Source: Rhodococcus sp. 4CII
Lineage (GTDB): Bacteria; Actinomycetota; Actinomycetes; Mycobacteriales; Mycobacteriaceae
Assembly: GCF_014256275.1 (NCBI RefSeq)
Contig: NZ_JACCFE010000002.1
Span: forward strand, 4,196,001-4,260,000
Length of the DNA stretch: 64,000 bases
Direction: 5' to 3'
The notes beneath the pieces are model-generated. The model was not told the origin of the DNA. It saw nothing but the letters and a program-made list of their open reading frames with translations, and made no database searches. The translations under genes and the position numbers were made by a program. This document shows, in pieces, positions 60,507-64,000 of the stretch (within the stretch, counting starts at the first letter, position 1; every line of letters starts with the position of its first letter).

Positions 60507-60971
60507 ATGTCTCGCACCCAACTCGCCCTCAACGTCGACAACGTGGAGGACGCGGTCGCGTTCTACTCGAAACTGTTCGATACCCAACCGGCGAAACTGA
60601 AACCGGGCTACGCGAACTTCGCGATCGCCGATCCGCCGCTGAAGTTGGTGCTGATCGAGAACCCCGGTTCGGGGGGCACCCTCAACCATCTGGGGGTGGA
60701 GGTCGAATCCTCGGAGAAGGTGCACGCGGAGATCGCCCGCCTGTCCGGCGAGGGACTGCTCACCGAGGAGGAGATCGGCACGACTTGTTGCTTCGCCACC
60801 CAGGACAAGGTGTGGGTGACCGGCCCGGCCGGGGAGAAGTGGGAGGTCTACACCGTCCTGGCCGACTCGGACACCTTCGGCCGCAGCCCAGGCCATCTCG
60901 ACGCGAAGCCCGAGGCCGCCACGTGCTGCGGCACCTCCGTCGCGCCCGAGGTCAGGAGTGGGCGGGGGTGA
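60507..60971 (+). CDS. cadI: CadI: cadmium/arsenic-induced glyoxalase-fold protein
   Basis: 154 residues from the ATG at 60507 (GGAGG 5 bases upstream). LALNVDNVEDAVAFYSKLFD, KPGYANFAIADPPLKLVLIE and TTCCFATQDKVWVTGPAGEK match M. tuberculosis CadI closely as I recall it. Vicinal-oxygen-chelate metal sites are suggested by the His in LNHLGVEV and Glu in KWEVYTV, with the TTCC pair as thiol site. ArsI relatives cleave C-As bonds in organoarsenicals; the first His ligand of ArsI is not evident here, so lyase activity is uncertain. The end overlaps arsC by 20 bases, tail to tail. Confidence 0.9.
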   Translation: MSRTQLALNVDNVEDAVAFYSKLFDTQPAKLKPGYANFAIADPPLKLVLIENPGSGGTLNHLGVEVESSEKVHAEIARLSGEGLLTEEEIGTTCCFATQDKVWVTGPAGEKWEVYTVLADSDTFGRSPGHLDAKPEAATCCGTSVAPEVRSGRG

Positions 60972-61362
60972 GTTCGGCGATCAAGGCTTCGACCTCGACG
61001 CGAATCCGGTCGCGGATCGGGCGGACCGCGTCGAGGCCCTTGCCCGCCGGGTCGTCGAGAGCCCAATCCCGGTAACTGACGCCGGGGAAGACGGGGCAGG
61101 CGTCTCCGCAGCCCATGGTGATGACGACGTCGGAGGTTTCGACGGCGTCCGGGGTGAGGATCTTCGGGGATTGCTGCGCGATGTCGATCCCGATCTCGGC
61201 CATCGCCGCCACGGCGGCCGGATTGATCCGGTCGGCCGGAGCGGATCCGGCGGAGCGGACCTCGATCCGATCGCCGGCGAGGTGGTGGAGGAACGCGGCG
61301 GCCATCTGGGAACGGCCGGCGTTGTGCACGCAGACGAACAGCACGCTGGGCGTGTCGGTCAC
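60952..61362 (-). CDS. arsC: Arsenate reductase (low-molecular-weight phosphatase type)
   Basis: 136 residues from a GTG at 61362 (AGGAAAGGTG upstream). The phosphatase loop is FVCVHNAGRSQM with Cys11-x5-Arg17. The redox cysteine pair is in MGCGDACPVFPG, and WALDDPAGK carries the aspartate. It reduces arsenate to arsenite, using mycothiol or thioredoxin in actinobacteria. It overlaps the ACR3 gene by 4 bases (GTGA). In M. tuberculosis the two are one fused protein; here they are separate but translationally coupled. Confidence 0.92.
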   Translation of the reverse strand: MTDTPSVLFVCVHNAGRSQMAAAFLHHLAGDRIEVRSAGSAPADRINPAAVAAMAEIGIDIAQQSPKILTPDAVETSDVVITMGCGDACPVFPGVSYRDWALDDPAGKGLDAVRPIRDRIRVEVEALIAELTPAHS

Positions 61363-62441
61363 GGGGTGGGCACCTTTCCTGAGGTGAAGCGGCCTCGCAG
61401 GGCGAGCGACACGTAGACCAGTCCGACCAGCACGGGGACCTCGATCAGCGGGCCCACCACACCCGCCAGGGCCTGGCCGGAGGTGGCACCGTAGGTGGCG
61501 ATCGCGACGGCGATGGCCAGTTCGAAGTTGTTGCCCGCCGCGGTGAACGCCAAGGTCGTGGTCCGCTCGTACCCCAAGCCCGTGGCGGCGCCGAGCAGGT
61601 AGCCGCCGCCCCACATGATCGCGAAGTACGCCAGCAACGGGATCGCGATCCGCACCACGTCGAGCGGCCGAGAGGTGATCTGCTCGCCCTGCAGGGCGAA
61701 GAGGATCACGATCGTGAACAGCAACCCGTACAGCGCCCACGGCCCGATTCGCGGAATCAGCTTGGTCTCGTACCAGGTTCGGCCCTTGGCCTTTTCACCG
61801 ATTCGGCGCGTCAGGTAGCCGGCGAGCAGCGGGATGCCCAGGAAGATCAGCACCGACTTCGCGATCTGCCCAGGGGAGGTGTCGATGGTGGTCTGCTCGA
61901 GCCCCAGCCAGCCGGGCAGCGCATCGAGGTAGAACCAGCCCAGGACGGCGAACATGAGCACCTGGAACACCGAGTTGATCGCGACCAGCACGGCCGCGGC
62001 CTCCCGGTCACCGCACGCGAGGTCGTTCCAGATGATGACCATGGCGATGCAGCGGGCCAGGCCGACGATGATCAGACCGGTGCGGTATTCGGGAAGATCC
62101 GGCAGCAGCAACCAGGCCAGGGCGAACATCAGCGCCGGGCCCAGCACCCAGTTCAAGGCCAGGGATCCGATCAGGAGGCGGCGGTCGCCGGTCACCGAAT
62201 CGAGGCGGTCGTAGCGGACCTTCGCCAGCACCGGATACATCATGATCAGCAGGCCCACGGCGATCGGCAGGGAGATTCCGCCGATCTCCACCGCCGACAG
62301 GGCGCCACTGAGTCCGGGGATCGTCCGGCCCAGCAGCAGACCGGCGACCATGGCGACGCCGATCCAGACCGGCAGGAACCGATCCAGCGTGGAGAGCTTC
62401 CCGACGACGGCCGGGTGGTGTGCGGTGGTGGTCTCGCTCAC
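61359..62441 (-). CDS. ACR3-family arsenite efflux permease
   Basis: 360 residues from a GTG at 62441 that overlaps the arsR stop (GTGA). Ten hydrophobic helices are expected. ACR3 signatures are ARCIAMVIIWNDLACGDREA (the conserved cysteine of the transport path), VLALNWVLGPALMFALAWLL-like helix 3 residues, and FTAAGNNFELAIAVAIATYG near the C-terminus. It exports arsenite by proton antiport, completing detoxification after ArsC. Confidence 0.93.
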   Translation of the reverse strand: MSETTTAHHPAVVGKLSTLDRFLPVWIGVAMVAGLLLGRTIPGLSGALSAVEIGGISLPIAVGLLIMMYPVLAKVRYDRLDSVTGDRRLLIGSLALNWVLGPALMFALAWLLLPDLPEYRTGLIIVGLARCIAMVIIWNDLACGDREAAAVLVAINSVFQVLMFAVLGWFYLDALPGWLGLEQTTIDTSPGQIAKSVLIFLGIPLLAGYLTRRIGEKAKGRTWYETKLIPRIGPWALYGLLFTIVILFALQGEQITSRPLDVVRIAIPLLAYFAIMWGGGYLLGAATGLGYERTTTLAFTAAGNNFELAIAVAIATYGATSGQALAGVVGPLIEVPVLVGLVYVSLALRGRFTSGKVPTP

Positions 62442-62827
62442 GCCGGCACCTCGGCGCAGGACTCGGAGGGAACCGTCGGACCGGTCTCGGTGAGCAGCAC
62501 CGACGAGAGCTGCTGCAACGCAGAGGGAATCACCCAGTAGTAGACCCAGGTGCCACGCCGTTCGCAGTCGAGCAGCCCGGCCTCCCGGAGCACCTTCAGG
62601 TGGTGCGAGATCGTCGGCTGCGACAGATCGAAGGACGGCGAGATGTCGCATACGCACGCTTCACCACCCGGGTGTGAGGCGATGAGCGACAGCAGTCGCA
62701 ACCGGATCGGGTCGCCGAGCGCCTTGAACATCCGGGCCAGATCGCCGGCCCAGTTCTCGGACAGCGGTTCGCGCGCCAGGGGCGAGCAACACGGTTCGGT
62801 GCCCGCCGCCGGGCTCTGATTCGACAT
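62438..62827 (-). CDS. arsR: ArsR-family arsenic repressor
   Basis: 129 residues. The winged helix (MFKALGDPIRLRLLSLIASH, SQPTISHHLKVLREAGLL) carries the arsenite-sensing motif ACVCDI, and there is a Cys pair near the N-terminus (EPCCSPLA). It leads the arsR-ACR3-arsC operon, in which each gene overlaps the next by 4 bases. The start codon lies within the left half of a TTCGACAT/ATGTCGAA inverted repeat, so repressor binding would block both transcription and leaderless-type initiation. Confidence 0.93.
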   Translation of the reverse strand: MSNQSPAAGTEPCCSPLAREPLSENWAGDLARMFKALGDPIRLRLLSLIASHPGGEACVCDISPSFDLSQPTISHHLKVLREAGLLDCERRGTWVYYWVIPSALQQLSSVLLTETGPTVPSESCAEVPA

Positions 62828-62852
62828 GCGTCGATATTGACAGATGTCGAAT
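62819..62852. promoter_or_regulatory. ArsR operator overlapping the arsR start
   Basis: ATTCGACAT (62819-62827) and ATGTCGAAT (62844-62852) are perfect 9-bp inverted arms with a 16-base centre. The half-site is the same as in the cadI operator at 60438-60483, though there the arms point outward-in with a longer spacer. Confidence 0.7.
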
Positions 62853-62897
62853 CAGGCCGCAATGCGCCGGACGGCGACCCCCGCACCGCGCGTGCGA

Positions 62898-63431
62898 TCA
62901 GCGGCGGAGGCCCGCGTCCAGCATGCGGACCAACTCCCCGACCCGTCCGCCGCCACCCGGTGCCGCCGGGAAGCGTTCGAGCACGTCGACGACGAGCGGG
63001 TTCGCACGACGTATCGCTTGCTCGACCCGTTCGGCGCCGACCGTCCGATCGTCACCGGCGACGAGCTCGGCTGCTCTGGCCGCATGTGCACCCGCTCCGA
63101 GAATGTGCTTGACCTGGGTGGCCTTGGCCAGCGGATGCAGGTAGGCGGCGCCCGCCGCGGACATCGCGGCCCAAGCCGCCTCGCGCGCAGCCGCGGTGCG
63201 CGTGCCCTTGGCCGCCGACAGCGCCGCCCACGCGGTGTCCCGCAGAGATTTCCCACGTTCGCCACCCCGCGCGAACTCCCGGGCAGCACCGATCGCCTCT
63301 CGCGGCCGCGAGTCGTCCGGTTGATCGGCTTCGAATATCTCGAGCACCACCTCCGCGCAACCCGCGGCGAACGCAGCGACCTCACGAAGCTCCTGCATAC
63401 TCAGAACGATCTCGCTCACGTCGCCCGCCAT
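62898..63431 (-). CDS. Imm5-like putative immunity protein
   Basis: 177 residues from the ATG at 63431; the site AGGAG is only one base away, and a GTG at 63419 is an alternative. The all-helical, alanine-rich sequence (VAAFAAGCAEVVLEIFEADQ, LRDTAWAALSAAKG, AAAREAAWAAMSAAGAAYLH) matches the Imm5 family of predicted immunity proteins, which also occur as stand-alone genes. No polymorphic toxin is visible in the window, so a toxin-antitoxin role is not supported by context. Expression and partner are unknown. Confidence 0.6.
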   Translation of the reverse strand: MAGDVSEIVLSMQELREVAAFAAGCAEVVLEIFEADQPDDSRPREAIGAAREFARGGERGKSLRDTAWAALSAAKGTRTAAAREAAWAAMSAAGAAYLHPLAKATQVKHILGAGAHAARAAELVAGDDRTVGAERVEQAIRRANPLVVDVLERFPAAPGGGGRVGELVRMLDAGLRR

Positions 63432-63584
63432 GCTCCTATCTTCGACCAGAGGGGCGGAATATCTCCGAGGGCGGTACTGTTGTACGCGTCGACGGTGTCG
63501 GACATACCCCGGGTACCACATTAAATTCGTCGCCGAGAGCGACCACTTGCCGAGAGGCGATATGACGGCACCGTCGCAGAGAAG

Positions 63585-63616
63585 CCGCCGGCACCATCAG
63601 GTGCCGGCGGTTTTTT
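63585..63616 (+). terminator. Strong intrinsic terminator, plus strand
   Basis: CCGCCGGCACC (63585-63595), loop ATCA, perfect complement 63600-63610, then six T. The T-run is on the plus strand, so it ends a rightward transcript. No plus-strand gene is evident within the preceding 500 bases apart from very short frames (for example ATG 63562, MTAPSQRSRRHHQ), so a small RNA or short leader is possible. Confidence 0.85.
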
Positions 63617-63628
63617 CTGCCCAGGACC

Positions 63629-64000
63629 TCACCCGACAGGCTCGAAACCGGCCAGCATCTGCTCGAGTGCGGCCTGGTCGGGCCCGATGAAGGGGTCCGA
63701 CTTCGGTGCCTCGGCGAGCATGTCCAGGAACTCGGCCGTGTGTCCGTCCGCCGGAGGGAGATGGGTGCTGAGGATCCATCGCGGGTCGAGCGTTCGGAGC
63801 CCGGCAACGGTCTGCAGGAACTTCGCCTCGTCCACCAGGTGCACCCAGGGACTGTCGACGGTGGCCCACAGATGTTGCGCGGCACGGATGGCGCCGGGCG
63901 CGCAATACCCGACATCGTCGGCGGAGGCGAGTTCGGCGGTCTCCATCGGCGCCCCGAAGCAATCCGAGGAGAAGCAGGCCTCACTCCGGTCGTCGTAGAA
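63629..64000 (-). CDS. MBL-fold/flavodiiron-like metallo-hydrolase, C-terminal part (cut by window edge)
   Basis: The frame is open from the right edge of the window to a stop at 63629, giving about 123 residues. CFSSDCFGAPM near the start contains the SSDCFG aspartate motif of metallo-beta-lactamase-fold proteins related to flavodiiron oxidoreductases. LRTLDPRWILSTHLPPADGH supplies the late His of the metal site. The N-terminal HxHxDH region must lie to the right. Function beyond the fold cannot be given. Confidence 0.75.
   Translation of the reverse strand, partial: FYDDRSEACFSSDCFGAPMETAELASADDVGYCAPGAIRAAQHLWATVDSPWVHLVDEAKFLQTVAGLRTLDPRWILSTHLPPADGHTAEFLDMLAEAPKSDPFIGPDQAALEQMLAGFEPVG

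Noticed and set aside
62898..63431. Toxin-immunity module
   Set aside because: The Imm5-like gene has no polymorphic toxin or secretion gene beside it, so only the protein family is reported.
1..64000. CRISPR arrays, rRNA or tRNA genes
   Set aside because: No regularly spaced repeats and no tRNA-like T-arm/acceptor combination was noticed; GTTCGAA occurrences fall in genes or lack cloverleaf pairing.

Overview
This is a high-GC actinobacterial chromosome segment, most likely Rhodococcus (R. opacus/jostii type). The case rests on two MspA-family porins, a PknK-type kinase-ATPase-LuxR fusion, a WhiB4-like protein, a cadI/ACR3/arsC arsenic locus laid out as in mycobacteria, many acyl-CoA enzymes, and strong G/C preference at third codon positions. 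No rRNA, tRNA or CRISPR array was seen.

Layout. (1) 1-704: 5' part of a PucR/CdaR-like regulator, cut by the window edge. (2) 0.9-9.4 kb, minus strand: a branched-chain (valine) acyl-CoA catabolic block with acyl-CoA dehydrogenase, 3-hydroxyisobutyryl-CoA hydrolase, enoyl-CoA hydratase, SDR dehydrogenase, 3-hydroxyisobutyrate dehydrogenase, an extra adenylate kinase, aldehyde dehydrogenase and a family III CoA-transferase. Divergent MarR and LysR genes follow. (3) 11-21 kb: a decayed Na+/H+ antiporter, a PaaK-like ligase with its TetR gene, a thiolase/acyl-CoA dehydrogenase pair with a divergent TetR gene, a GlcD-like flavoprotein, a decayed MFS transporter, an AsnC/Lrp regulator and a scrambled amidohydrolase pseudogene.

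(4) 21-39.6 kb is the most interesting region: TetR regulator, APC permease, acyl-CoA synthetase, two PhyH-type Fe(II)/2-oxoglutarate dioxygenases, a DapB-like dehydrogenase, two imine-reductase-like proteins (one frameshifted), an EthA-like flavin monooxygenase, and a tightly coupled operon of an SCP2-like protein, a glutamine-synthetase-like gamma-glutamyl ligase, a Zn alcohol dehydrogenase and a PuuD-like gamma-glutamyl hydrolase. A class III aminotransferase and a PuuC-like aldehyde dehydrogenase follow. It reads as a gamma-glutamyl-amide route for degrading an unidentified amine or amino alcohol. Related operator-like motifs occur before the TetR gene and before three of the other transcription units.

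(5) 39.6-46 kb is a plastic zone: TnpB fragment, an IS630-type element whose transposase is broken by a small palindromic insertion, IS remnants, a partly deleted duplicate of an esterase locus, two tandem MspA porins behind a CRP/GlxR-type site, an esterase remnant, a small DUF3263-like gene and an intact HSL-family esterase. (6) 46-64 kb: a multi-pass membrane protein, PknK, a LysR fragment, a lipoprotein, an APC permease, SixA, a CYTH-CHAD protein, WhiB4-like, DUF2867, a small secreted protein, CsbD, a BBE flavoprotein next to another APC permease, the arsenic locus, an Imm5-like protein and a partial MBL-fold protein.

Boundaries come from reading frames and ribosome binding sites. Functional names come from remembered family motifs; no database search was run.
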